Positions 24,199 through 32,963 of a stretch of 64,000 bases of DNA are shown here, one piece after another. The notes below the pieces were generated by a model. The model saw only the letters and a list, made by a program, of their open reading frames with translations, was not told where the DNA came from and did not search any database. The DNA is taken from positions 998,296 to 1,062,295 of the forward strand of contig NZ_NGNR01000001.1 of NCBI RefSeq assembly GCF_002198115.1. The letters are read 5' to 3'. Source of the stretch: Robiginitalea sediminis (GTDB lineage Bacteria > Bacteroidota > Bacteroidia > Flavobacteriales > Flavobacteriaceae). Position 1 is the stretch's first letter. Every line of letters begins with the position of its first letter. The position numbers were made by a program, and so were the translations under genes.

Positions 24199-26972
24199 GG
24201 GTTCTTGGTATTAGGGTTGTTCGATAAGGGTGTTTCCCCGGGTTGCCCGTAAAGCTTCAGTTGACGGATAGACCAGGGGATACCGGCCATATCGGCCGGT
24301 ATTTCTTCCAGGGTCAGGCGCAGGAACCGGACCGTTTCAGGGGAGAATTTAAAGCCCACCTGCTGAGTTTGCGGGTAGGTTTCAAGCAGGGGTTCCCATC
24401 GGGTTCCGTCTGCGGAACCGGAAACCACAAGGCCTCTGGGATAGGCCGGGGGTTTCTCGGAAGCCTGCCAGGGCAGGCCATTGGCAGGGGCGTTGAAGTG
24501 GACCTCGGAAATGGAAACCGGCTGGCCGAAACCTACCTGGAACCACATCCCGTTTTCCTGATCCTTGCCGGTAGTCCAGCCTTCGTGCGAAAAGGCAGCC
24601 CTGGGGTTGGCGGAGCCACCGATGATAACCGGACCGGAGTGACTGGCCGTAACCTCCCAGGAGTCCTGGGGTTCCAGGATGCGGGGAACGGATGTGGTCA
24701 GGCCTTCGAACGAATACGGTCCGGACTGTCCGCTGGTTTCGGCACGGATTTCGGCCACATCGGCTTCGGGTACCATGCTGGCACCATTGCCCAGGCCCAT
24801 GCGGATGTAAGAGGCGATATCGGCAATCCATTGGTCGGTCTGCCCGGCATTGCCCACCATGATGCCCCCGGCGTAATTCTGGCCCTGCAGCGGGCCTTCC
24901 ATGCCGTGTAAAATGGTTTTGACCGTGTAGTCCGGGTGCCCCTGGATCCGTAGGGAAGCGGCCAGTACCGGCGCCATATAGGTCCCGTTCCCCGCCGGCT
25001 GGCCATTGCCCCCGGGGCCGTGACACTGCACGCAAAGCTCGTTGTAGATCGCCTTTCCACGCATCAGGGATTCCTTTTCGGCATCGGTAAGGGGGAACGG
25101 ATAGGAGTCCTCCCTTTGGTTTTTGACCCCTTCCAGCATCTGGGACCCTACCAATTGTATCCCCCGTTCGCTGCGTTGCCCCAGGGTTTCGGCCACCGCC
25201 TCCTGCCAGCCCGGGGCTTCCATCCAGCCCAGGCTCAGAAGGGCCTGCATGGCCACCTCGCCGTTGGGGTCTTCCAGGGCCTTGAGGTAGGGTTCCATAA
25301 GCGGGTTCTGGCCTTTTGGATACAGTCGCTCTCCTGCCCTGAGGGCCTGGATACGCATGCGGGGGCTCGGGTCTGATGCCAGGGTCCGCACGGCCTCGGG
25401 GGTCAAACGACCCAATCCTTCCAGGCACCACAAGGCGTGGATGCGCGCCTGCAGGGTAGCTCCCCCAAAGGCGATTTTTTCCAGGTCAGGCGCCAGGGAG
25501 GCCTCCCCGGAGAGGACAATAAGCTGCTGGGCCTTGTCGCGCCACCAGCCGTTCGGGTGCCCCAGGTAGGCCAGAAGCTCAGCCGGGGATTGGTCCAGCA
25601 TTCTGGGTTTGGTCTGGTCCCGTGGGAAATCCTGGTGGGACAGGCGCCAGATCCGGCCCAGCCCAATGACCTTATCCAGTTGGTACTGTTCTATTTTGGT
25701 GCGGAGGTAGGTCCCCTTCTGGGCCCATTCCCCTTCCTGTATAATCCCGTGGTACATATCCGTTACGTACAGGGTGCCATCCGGGGCCGTGGTCAGGTCT
25801 ACCGGCCGGAAAAGCGGGTCTGCAGACCGCAGGAATTCCGATTGGGCTTCCTGGTAGGGGTTGTGCAGGCGGGTGAGGCCTTCGCTCATCTCCGGGTTGG
25901 CCTGCCGGACAATGCGTGCCACGGGTTCGCCGTAGAAGAGTTTCCCGTAGAGTTCCTTCGGGAGGCGGTCTCCCCTGAAAATATCATTGCCGGCCGAGCC
26001 GGTTACCCGGTTGAGTGCCCCCCCGGGCTGACGGACCTCGTCCATCCCCCCTTGAACATCGGCAATACCTATGGGTGCCCCCCAGGGGACTTCAAAACCA
26101 TCTGCAAACTGGTCTTCCACCTCAAAATTCCCATAGTGTATGGGGAATTGGAAATAGGAGGGGAGCCCGCTGGCCCCGCCCAGGAACCACAGCTTACCGT
26201 CGTCGTCGTGGGTAATCCCCCACTGGGCCCGGTTGTAGCCGGTGGGTTCGCGGATAACCCCTGCGGGGGTTTCCCGTACCCGGAAGGCATTGACCGTGCT
26301 GTAGAGCCAGTTGTCCATCCCGTAATAGAGGAAAGCCTGCTGGTGTTCCACATTCCCGAAGCGCCCGAAGCGCGTGGTAAACAGTTCTTTTTTATCGGCC
26401 CGCCCATCACCATCTGTATCCGTATACCGGTATACATTGTCTTGGTTGGTTTCCATAGCCAAAATGCAGTCCTTGCCATAGGGGAGTACAAACCTGGGGA
26501 AGACCAGGCTGTCCAGGAAGACGCCCCCGGTTTCATAGGTGCCGTCCCCGTCGGTATCTTCCCAGCGGGAAATCCGGCTGACCGGGTCCAGGGTACCGTC
26601 GGAATCGGCTGTGAGCATATAGGTGCGCAGCTCCAGGACATACATGCGCCCGTTGCCGTCGAAGGCAATGGCTCCCGGCTGCTCTATTTGGGGTTCCGTC
26701 AGGACGGGTTCTATCCGGTAACCTTCCTGCAACAAGAACTTGCTGGCCGAGGCCTCCGGGTATAGAGGGGCAACCGGGGCTTTGGGCTCCAGGTCTATGC
26801 CCGCCCAGTTCTCGTGTTCCGGGTCTGCACCTTCGGGCAGTGCCGGGATCGGCAGGGAATCCGAAAAACTGCCGATTACGCGGTCTACCGGGTGGGGCTG
26901 GGGGTCCCGGCAGGCTGCTGCCAGCAGGAAAACGGCCAGGATCCGGCCTGTTACCTTCAAAGTTGGGAACAT
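24195..26972 (-). CDS. Cytochrome c / dehydrogenase lipoprotein with C-terminal discoidin-like domain
   Basis: A 925-residue lipoprotein (lipobox LLAAAC, Cys21). Residues about 60-430 form the same sorbosone-dehydrogenase-type propeller as the gene at 20187 (DTDGDGTYETGG, DTDGDGRADKKELF, APDGTLYVTDMYHGIIQ). A HEAT-like segment follows, then a cytochrome c domain with CVQCH near residue 646 and a distal methionine candidate in NGTYMAPVLA. The last 150 residues resemble an F5/8 type C (discoidin) domain (FSHEGWTTGKDQENGMWFQV, then FSPETVRFLRLTL), which would bind a glycan. It is the first gene of a two-gene operon with the Tat epimerase. Domain order suggests a surface or periplasmic glycan oxidase. 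Confidence 0.88.
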   Translation of the reverse strand: MFPTLKVTGRILAVFLLAAACRDPQPHPVDRVIGSFSDSLPIPALPEGADPEHENWAGIDLEPKAPVAPLYPEASASKFLLQEGYRIEPVLTEPQIEQPGAIAFDGNGRMYVLELRTYMLTADSDGTLDPVSRISRWEDTDGDGTYETGGVFLDSLVFPRFVLPYGKDCILAMETNQDNVYRYTDTDGDGRADKKELFTTRFGRFGNVEHQQAFLYYGMDNWLYSTVNAFRVRETPAGVIREPTGYNRAQWGITHDDDGKLWFLGGASGLPSYFQFPIHYGNFEVEDQFADGFEVPWGAPIGIADVQGGMDEVRQPGGALNRVTGSAGNDIFRGDRLPKELYGKLFYGEPVARIVRQANPEMSEGLTRLHNPYQEAQSEFLRSADPLFRPVDLTTAPDGTLYVTDMYHGIIQEGEWAQKGTYLRTKIEQYQLDKVIGLGRIWRLSHQDFPRDQTKPRMLDQSPAELLAYLGHPNGWWRDKAQQLIVLSGEASLAPDLEKIAFGGATLQARIHALWCLEGLGRLTPEAVRTLASDPSPRMRIQALRAGERLYPKGQNPLMEPYLKALEDPNGEVAMQALLSLGWMEAPGWQEAVAETLGQRSERGIQLVGSQMLEGVKNQREDSYPFPLTDAEKESLMRGKAIYNELCVQCHGPGGNGQPAGNGTYMAPVLAASLRIQGHPDYTVKTILHGMEGPLQGQNYAGGIMVGNAGQTDQWIADIASYIRMGLGNGASMVPEADVAEIRAETSGQSGPYSFEGLTTSVPRILEPQDSWEVTASHSGPVIIGGSANPRAAFSHEGWTTGKDQENGMWFQVGFGQPVSISEVHFNAPANGLPWQASEKPPAYPRGLVVSGSADGTRWEPLLETYPQTQQVGFKFSPETVRFLRLTLEEIPADMAGIPWSIRQLKLYGQPGETPLSNNPNTKNP

Positions 26973-27077
26973 AGGGTGGTCTTTTGCAGGTTATTTCCCG
27001 GAAGGGGAGGAATACCCTGAAGACAGAAATTTAATTACTTTACACACATCTATCAAGCTTTTAACAGTATTTGCCTT

Positions 27078-28523
27078 ATGCACAGGAGTATGGTCTGGCT
27101 CTTTCTGCCCCTTGTTTTGTCTTTGAAGGCGTGCCATTCCGTAGTGGAAGCGCCCCCGCAGGACCCGCAGCGCCCCAATATCGTACTCATCTTTACCGAT
27201 GACCAGGGCTACGGGGACGTTGGGGTTTTCGGCGCCGCGGATATCCCCACCCCAAACCTCGATGGGTTGGCGGCAGAAGGGTTGCTCCTGACCCAGTTTT
27301 ACGCGTCCCAGCCCGTTTGTTCCGCATCCCGGGCCTCCCTGCTTACCGGGTGTTATGCCAACCGGATTGGGATTCACAATGCCCTGATGCCCGATAGCCC
27401 GGTGGGGTTAAACCCCCGGGAGGAAACCCTGGCCGAGGTCCTGAAGGCCCGTGGTTACCGCACCGGGATATTCGGGAAGTGGCACCTGGGTGACCACCCG
27501 GCATTCATGCCCACCCAACAGGGCTTCGACACCTTTTTCGGGATACCCTACTCCAACGATATGTGGCCGCTCCACCCGCAGCAGGGGCCGGTATTCGATT
27601 TTGACCCCCTCCCGTTATACGAGCAGCAGACCGTAATCGACACCCTGGAGGACCAAACGTTCCTGACCCGGGAAATTACCCGCCGCAGCGTGGCGTTTAT
27701 TGAGGAAAACAAAGAAACCCCCTTCTTCCTCTATGTCCCCCACCCGCAGCCTCATGTCCCTCTTTTTGTCTCCGACAGGTTCCGGGGGAAATCCGGGCGC
27801 GGCCTCTATGGTGATGTCATCATGGAACTGGACTGGTCCGTGGGGGAAATCCTCGGGGCCCTGAAAAAGCACGGGTTGGAAGACAATACCTGGGTCATCT
27901 TTACGTCAGATAACGGCCCGTGGCTTTCCTACGGGAACCATGCAGGTAGTGCCGGCCCCCTGCGGGAGGGTAAGGGCACAGCCTGGGAGGGCGGGGTACG
28001 GGAACCCACTATTATGCGCTACCCGGGGAAACTCCCGGCGGGGGAGGTGCGGGATACCCCCTTTATGGCCATTGACCTGCTCCCTACCATAGCAGGGCAG
28101 GCGGGCGCCCCCCTACCGGAGCAGCCCATAGACGGGAAGGATATCTGGCCGGTGCTTACCGGAAGGGAGCAGGCCTCCCCACATGAAGCCTATTTCTACT
28201 ATTACCGGGTCAATGAACTCCACGCCGTCCGCAGCGGCCCCTGGAAATTGTACTTTCCACACCGCTATCGGTCCATGGAAGGACAGCCCCCAGGGAGTGA
28301 TGGCCTCCCCGGGGAGTATGTTTATTTCGAACTACAAGCCCCGGAGCTGTACAATTTGCAGGAAGACCCCTCCGAAACCCGGGAGGTCTCCGGTTTACAT
28401 CCGGATGTGATGGACCGGCTCACGCGGCTTGCAGACAGCGCAAGGCTCAGGTTTGGGGATGCTCTTACCGGGGTGGAAGGAACGCAGACCCGACCCCCGG
28501 GCCGGGTAGAGGAAAGCCAGTGA
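27078..28523 (+). CDS. Arylsulfatase-type sulfatase, lipoprotein
   Basis: A 481-residue sulfatase with a signal ending in a lipobox-like LKAC (Cys19). The metal site begins NIVLIFTDDQGYGDVG. The formylglycine signature is CSASR with Cys81 as the residue to be converted, followed by ASLLTGCYANRIG; it is the C-x-A-x-R variant of C-x-P-x-R. GKWHLGDHPAFMP, HPQPHVPLF and FTSDNGPWLSYG supply the other active-site residues. It removes sulfate from a glycan or aryl ester in the periplasm or at the surface. No formylglycine-generating enzyme is encoded in this window. It is divergent from the cytochrome/epimerase operon and is followed, 1 bp after its stop, by trmN6. Confidence 0.93.
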   Translation: MHRSMVWLFLPLVLSLKACHSVVEAPPQDPQRPNIVLIFTDDQGYGDVGVFGAADIPTPNLDGLAAEGLLLTQFYASQPVCSASRASLLTGCYANRIGIHNALMPDSPVGLNPREETLAEVLKARGYRTGIFGKWHLGDHPAFMPTQQGFDTFFGIPYSNDMWPLHPQQGPVFDFDPLPLYEQQTVIDTLEDQTFLTREITRRSVAFIEENKETPFFLYVPHPQPHVPLFVSDRFRGKSGRGLYGDVIMELDWSVGEILGALKKHGLEDNTWVIFTSDNGPWLSYGNHAGSAGPLREGKGTAWEGGVREPTIMRYPGKLPAGEVRDTPFMAIDLLPTIAGQAGAPLPEQPIDGKDIWPVLTGREQASPHEAYFYYYRVNELHAVRSGPWKLYFPHRYRSMEGQPPGSDGLPGEYVYFELQAPELYNLQEDPSETREVSGLHPDVMDRLTRLADSARLRFGDALTGVEGTQTRPPGRVEESQ

Positions 28524-28524
28524 T

Positions 28525-29229
28525 ATGTCCGTTTTTCGGTTTAAAACGTTTGCCGTTGCCCAGGATGGGGCAGCCATGAAGGTGGGGACCGACGGGGTCC
28601 TTCTGGGGGCGTGGGCGCCCCTTGACGGGAACCCTCAGGCCATCCTGGACGTGGGTGCCGGGACGGGACTCCTCGCCCTTATGCTGGCCCAACGGTCTGC
28701 AGCCGATACCATCGATGCTGTGGAAATCGATGCCGAAGCCCATGCCACCTGCGTGCAGAATTTTGAGGCCTCTCCCTGGGCAGACCGCCTGTTTTGTTAC
28801 CATGCCAGCCTGGCGGAGTTCGCTGCCGAATTCGGCCCGGAGTACGACCTGGTCATTTCCAACCCCCCATTTCATGCCGAGACGGTAAGCAGCGGGAAAC
28901 CGGCCCGGGACCAGGCCCGCCAGCAACACGCCCTCCCGTTTCCCGAGCTTCTGGAAAGTGTCGCTGCCCTGCTGCGTCCCTCCGGACAGTTTTCCCTTAT
29001 CCTGCCCTACAAGGAGGAAGGGCCCTTTTTGTCGCTTGCTGCCAGGTATGGGTTTTACCCGCAAGACGTTTTACGGGTGTGCGGGAGGTCCGGTGCCCCT
29101 CCTAAACGCAGCCTGCTGCACCTGTTGCGCCACCCCGTGGAAACCCGTGTCCGGAACCTGTGCATCCACGACGCCGGCGGGGCGTATTCCGAAGCCTACC
29201 GGCATCTTACCCGGGATTTTTATCTGTAG
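28525..29229 (+). CDS. tRNA1(Val) (adenine(37)-N6)-methyltransferase
   Basis: A 234-residue SAM-dependent methyltransferase of the YfiC/TrmN6 type. It has FAVAQDGAAMKVGTDGVLLG at the N terminus, motif I ILDVGAGTGLLALMLA, an acidic motif II AVEIDAEA and the N6-adenine catalytic motif NPPF near residue 113. It methylates A37 of tRNA-Val in the cytoplasm. The start codon is 1 bp after the sulfatase stop, so it may be read from the same mRNA even though the functions are unrelated. Its 3' end overlaps the convergent permease gene by 23 bp. In flavobacteria I expect this gene close to rpsP-rimM, so the 20187-28523 block may be an insertion between them. Confidence 0.9.
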   Translation: MSVFRFKTFAVAQDGAAMKVGTDGVLLGAWAPLDGNPQAILDVGAGTGLLALMLAQRSAADTIDAVEIDAEAHATCVQNFEASPWADRLFCYHASLAEFAAEFGPEYDLVISNPPFHAETVSSGKPARDQARQQHALPFPELLESVAALLRPSGQFSLILPYKEEGPFLSLAARYGFYPQDVLRVCGRSGAPPKRSLLHLLRHPVETRVRNLCIHDAGGAYSEAYRHLTRDFYL

Positions 29230-30538
29230 GTGGGGGTTCCTTTTTCCGGGTGGCCATATAGGCATAGACCGGGACCCCCGAAAGCAAAAGGACCATGCCC
29301 CAAAGGACGGCGTTTTGCCCTGCCCCGTAAACCGCCCAGGCCGAGAATGCCAGGGCAAGCCACCCCAGGACCCATACCCCTGCTTTCTGACGGGATTTCC
29401 CCGACTGGCCCGAGAGGCGAAGATAGGCTGCAGCGCTGAAGAGATAGGGGACCAGGGTGCAGAGGGTAGAGAGCAGGATCATAAAGCTGAACTGTTCCAC
29501 CAGGCTTTCCGAGAGGTGCATCAGCACCAGGAGGGAACTCAGGACACTGCCTGCAACAAGCCCGAAAACCGGGACTTCGTGTTTGTTTTCCCTGCTGAAA
29601 ACAGCCGGGAAAAGCCCGTCCCGGGCTGTAGCGCGGCCGACCTGGCTTTGGATCAGGATCCAGCCGTTGAGCGCCCCGAAGGCGGCAACAGCCATCCCGC
29701 CGGCAACCAGGCCCCCGCCCCAGGGCCCTGCCAGGAGCCGCATGGCATCGGCAAAGGGGGCGGGGGATGTGGCGAGTTCGGCCAGGGGGATCATCCCCAT
29801 AACCGCCAGGGTACTCAGGACATAGACCACGGTGGCAACCAGGGTCCCCAGCAGGGTGGCTCTCGGGATGGTTTTATTCGGGTTCCGGACCTTGTCTGCA
29901 GGAACCGTGGCGCTTTCCAGCCCCAGGAAGGCATATAGAGTAAGGGCTCCGGAGGCGGCAATAGCCCCGAGGCCGGTACGGCCGCTGGTATTAAAGGGCA
30001 GCAAGTGCTGGGGGTCGAACATCAGGAGCCCGCCGAAGATTACCGCTGCCATCGGGAGGAGTTTCAACAGGGTGGTGACCACCTGCATACGGCCGGAACG
30101 GGTAATGCCCAGGGCATTGACCCAGGTGAGCAGCCATAAAGCCGCAAGGCCGGTGCCCACACCTGCCAGGGGGTGGGTTTCCAATGCGGGGAACAGGACT
30201 CCCATGGCGCCGATGAAGGCCACCGTTATGGCGCCGTTGGCAATCCAGATTGAATTCCAGTAGCCCCATGCCACCAGGAACCCGGCAAACGGCCCGAACC
30301 CGGCACGCGCATAGGCATAGGGCCCGCCGATACTTCCCCGGACAATGGTGCTGAGCCTGCCCAGCACGCGTGCCAGGATCAGGGCCCCAACGGCAGATAC
30401 CCCCCAGCCCACAAGGCCAATCCCTCCCAGGCCGGCCAGGGCGGCGGGGAGCAGAAAAACCCCGGCCCCGATCATGTTGCCCACCACCAGGGAGGTGGTC
30501 ATCCATATGCCAAGCTTGTTTTCTTTACCGGTATCCAT
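29207..30538 (-). CDS. APC-superfamily amino acid permease
   Basis: A 443-residue transporter with 12 predicted membrane helices. Helix 1 has GNMIGAGVFLLPAALAGLGG, the unwound substrate-binding GxG segment of the APC fold, and helix 6 begins TLYAFLGLESATVPADKVRN, a standard substrate-gate region. The overall pattern is closest to the basic amino acid/polyamine antiporter group (AdiC/PotE/CadB-like). It probably exchanges or imports amino acids or amines across the inner membrane; the substrate cannot be read from sequence. It is divergent from the Rieske oxygenase gene at 30591, with 52 bp between the start codons, so the two may be controlled together. Confidence 0.9.
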   Translation of the reverse strand: MDTGKENKLGIWMTTSLVVGNMIGAGVFLLPAALAGLGGIGLVGWGVSAVGALILARVLGRLSTIVRGSIGGPYAYARAGFGPFAGFLVAWGYWNSIWIANGAITVAFIGAMGVLFPALETHPLAGVGTGLAALWLLTWVNALGITRSGRMQVVTTLLKLLPMAAVIFGGLLMFDPQHLLPFNTSGRTGLGAIAASGALTLYAFLGLESATVPADKVRNPNKTIPRATLLGTLVATVVYVLSTLAVMGMIPLAELATSPAPFADAMRLLAGPWGGGLVAGGMAVAAFGALNGWILIQSQVGRATARDGLFPAVFSRENKHEVPVFGLVAGSVLSSLLVLMHLSESLVEQFSFMILLSTLCTLVPYLFSAAAYLRLSGQSGKSRQKAGVWVLGWLALAFSAWAVYGAGQNAVLWGMVLLLSGVPVYAYMATRKKEPPPTDKNPG

Positions 30539-30590
30539 GGCCTGGGGTTAGGGGGAAATCCATACATTTAGGGGTATTGAACTGGCGCAG

Positions 30591-31679
30591 ATGGCAACAT
30601 CATTTTTTATAGACCCGGACATCCGGAAGGCTTCTACCCTGCCTGCTTCCTTTTACAGGGACCCTGAGGTATTCGAGGCCCTTAAAGAAAAGGTTTTTTA
30701 CAAATCCTGGCAATGTATTGGCGATACCGGGCTCCTGGGGGATGAGGATACCGCCTGCCCGCTGGTCCTGTTGGAAGGGTTCCTGGAAGAACCCCTGCTG
30801 CTGACGCGGGCCGCTTCGGGAGAAATGCATTGCCTCAGTAATGTATGCACCCACCGGGGCAACCTGGTGGTGGGGCAGAAGGGCCGGTACCGGAAACTGG
30901 TATGCGGGTATCACGGGAGGCGGTTTGCCCTGGATGGGCGCTTTGAATTCATGCCCGAATTTGCAGAGACGGAAGGCTTCCCGTCTGAGTGCGACCATCT
31001 GCCTGTGCTGCCCTTGAAGCAGTGGGGGCCCTTTTTGTTCGCCGGGTTGGAGCCGGGCTATGACCTCGACCCGGTGCTTGCCGCCATGGAGGAGCGAGTG
31101 GGCTTTATGCCGCTTTCCGCGTTGGTGGAGGATCCGTCCCGGAAGAAGGAATTTAAAGTGAAGGCCCACTGGGCGCTGTACTGCGATAATTTCCTGGAGG
31201 GGTTCCACATCCCCTTTGTCCACGAGGCCCTCAATGAGGTGCTGGATTACGGGGATTACCAGACCCTGCTTTTCGAACATTGCAACCTGCAGATCGGATA
31301 TGCAGACGGGGAGCAGGAGGTTTTTGACCTTCCGCCTGGGCACCCGGATTACGGCCGGGATGTGGCGGCGTATTACTACTGGGTCTTTCCAAACGCCATG
31401 TTTAACTTCTACCCCTGGGGCGTTTCCGTCAATTGGGTGGAGCCTGTGGATAAGGGGCTTACCCGGGTGGTTTTCAGAAGCTATGTCTGGGATGCCGACA
31501 AGCTGGATAAAGGTGCCGGCTCCGGGCTGGAACAGGTCGAACTGGAGGATGAAGAGGTGGTGGAAGGGGTGCACAAGGGGATTCGTTCCCGGTATTATAA
31601 GGCCGGTCGGTTTTCGCCCACCCGGGAGATGGGTGTCCACCATTTCCACCGCCTGCTTGCCGATTTCCTGGGCCGGTAA
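30591..31679 (+). CDS. Rieske non-heme iron ring-hydroxylating oxygenase, alpha subunit
   Basis: A 362-residue oxygenase subunit. The N-terminal Rieske domain ligates its 2Fe-2S cluster with CTHRGNLV near residue 86 and CGYHGRRF about 18 residues later. The C-terminal catalytic domain has NFLEGFHIPFVHEAL, which holds the bridging acidic residue and the two histidines of the mononuclear iron site. The size and motifs fit the choline/carnitine monooxygenase and aromatic ring hydroxylase group; the substrate is not evident. It needs a reductase partner, which is not in the window. A permease gene is divergent 52 bp away, and a glutaryl-CoA-dehydrogenase-like gene follows 102 bp downstream. Confidence 0.9.
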   Translation: MATSFFIDPDIRKASTLPASFYRDPEVFEALKEKVFYKSWQCIGDTGLLGDEDTACPLVLLEGFLEEPLLLTRAASGEMHCLSNVCTHRGNLVVGQKGRYRKLVCGYHGRRFALDGRFEFMPEFAETEGFPSECDHLPVLPLKQWGPFLFAGLEPGYDLDPVLAAMEERVGFMPLSALVEDPSRKKEFKVKAHWALYCDNFLEGFHIPFVHEALNEVLDYGDYQTLLFEHCNLQIGYADGEQEVFDLPPGHPDYGRDVAAYYYWVFPNAMFNFYPWGVSVNWVEPVDKGLTRVVFRSYVWDADKLDKGAGSGLEQVELEDEEVVEGVHKGIRSRYYKAGRFSPTREMGVHHFHRLLADFLGR

Positions 31680-31687
31680 AAGGGGTG

Positions 31688-31760
31688 TATTTTTGTACTG
31701 TCAGACACGCGTTAAATTTGTAACAATACATAGGCCGTTTGTTGGTTTTATCTACCTTTG
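31688..31760 (+). promoter_or_regulatory. Two -7 boxes before the acyl-CoA dehydrogenase gene
   Basis: TATTTTTG (31688-31695) and TACCTTTG (31753-31760) both match TAnnTTTG exactly. They predict starts near 31702 and 31767, giving leaders of about 80 and 15 nt before the ATG at 31782. No TTTG at the expected -33 distance is seen for either. Confidence 0.45.
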
Positions 31761-31781
31761 GGCCTGTTAAATGTCCTTTGC

Positions 31782-32960
31782 ATGAAACCCGATCTTTTTG
31801 AAGCCCCCGACTATTACCTTCTGGATGATTTGTTTACAGAGGAGCACAAGTTGGTCCGCGACGCAGCCCGCAGCTGGGTCAAGCGTTCGGTATCCCCCAT
31901 CATTGAAGACTACGCCCAGAGAGCGGAGTTCCCGACCGAAATCATCGCCGGGTTAGCCGAAATCGGAGCCTTTGGGCCGTATATCCCTATGGAATACGGG
32001 GGGGCTGGCCTGGACCAGATTTCCTATGGGCTGATCATGCAGGAAATAGAACGCGGAGACAGTGGGGTCCGCTCCACGGCTTCCGTGCAATCTTCCCTGG
32101 TGATGTATCCCATCTTTGCCTATGGCACGGAGGAGCAGAAGCAGAAGTACCTCCCCAAGCTGGCCACAGGGGAACTCATGGGTTGTTTCGGGCTTACCGA
32201 ACCGGACCACGGTTCCAACCCCGGGGGGATGGTCACCAACTTTAAGGATAAGGGCGACCACTTCCTGCTCAATGGGGCCAAGCTGTGGATCTCCAACGCC
32301 CCCTTTGCGGATATCGCCGTAGTGTGGGCCAAGAATGAAGAAGGGCGCATCCACGGGCTCATCGTGGAGCGTGGAATGGAAGGGTTTACCACCCCGGAAA
32401 CCCACAATAAATGGTCGTTGCGGGCTTCTGCCACCGGCGAGCTGATCTTCGATAACGTCCGGGTGCCGAAAGAGAACCTGCTTCCCGGTAAGAGCGGGTT
32501 GGGCGCCCCCCTGGGCTGCCTGGATTCGGCCCGGTACGGGATTGCCTGGGGAGCCATTGGGGCTGCCATGGACTGCTACGATACCGCCCTGCGCTATGCC
32601 AAGGAGCGGGTGCAGTTCGACAAACCAATTGCCGCCACCCAGCTGCAGCAGAAGAAGCTTGCCGAGATGGTTACCGAAATTACCAAGGCTCAGTTACTGG
32701 CCTACCGCCTGGGCCAGCTCAAGAACGAGGGGCGCGCCACCACGGCCCAGATTTCCATGGCCAAGCGCAACAATGTGGAGATGGCCCTGAAAATTGCCCG
32801 GGAGGCCCGGCAGGTACTCGGCGGGATGGGCATCACGGGCGAATACCCCATCATGCGGCATATGATGAACCTCGAGTCGGTGGTAACCTACGAGGGTACT
32901 CACGACATCCATTTGCTTATTACGGGAATGGATATTACCGGAATAAGCGCCTTTAAGTAG
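31782..32960 (+). CDS. Acyl-CoA dehydrogenase, glutaryl-CoA dehydrogenase-like
   Basis: A 392-residue flavoenzyme. The ATG at 31782 gives the usual N-terminal MKPDLFEAPDYYLLDDLF; an upstream in-frame codon at 31758 lies in the promoter. Glutaryl-CoA dehydrogenase features are clear: RSTASVQSSLVMYPI, with the arginine near the acyl carboxylate, GCFGLTEPDHGSNPGGM at the flavin site, and NLESVVTYEGTHDIHLLI with the catalytic Glu. The predicted reaction is oxidation and decarboxylation of glutaryl-CoA to crotonyl-CoA in lysine or tryptophan breakdown, passing electrons to ETF. General acyl-CoA dehydrogenase activity cannot be excluded. It converges on the kinase gene 3 bp away. Confidence 0.88.
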   Translation: MKPDLFEAPDYYLLDDLFTEEHKLVRDAARSWVKRSVSPIIEDYAQRAEFPTEIIAGLAEIGAFGPYIPMEYGGAGLDQISYGLIMQEIERGDSGVRSTASVQSSLVMYPIFAYGTEEQKQKYLPKLATGELMGCFGLTEPDHGSNPGGMVTNFKDKGDHFLLNGAKLWISNAPFADIAVVWAKNEEGRIHGLIVERGMEGFTTPETHNKWSLRASATGELIFDNVRVPKENLLPGKSGLGAPLGCLDSARYGIAWGAIGAAMDCYDTALRYAKERVQFDKPIAATQLQQKKLAEMVTEITKAQLLAYRLGQLKNEGRATTAQISMAKRNNVEMALKIAREARQVLGGMGITGEYPIMRHMMNLESVVTYEGTHDIHLLITGMDITGISAFK

Positions 32961-32963
32961 GCC

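Noticed and set aside
25437-26765. 442-codon open frame opposite the cytochrome lipoprotein gene
   Set aside because: Antisense shadow of a gene with clear domains and signal peptide.
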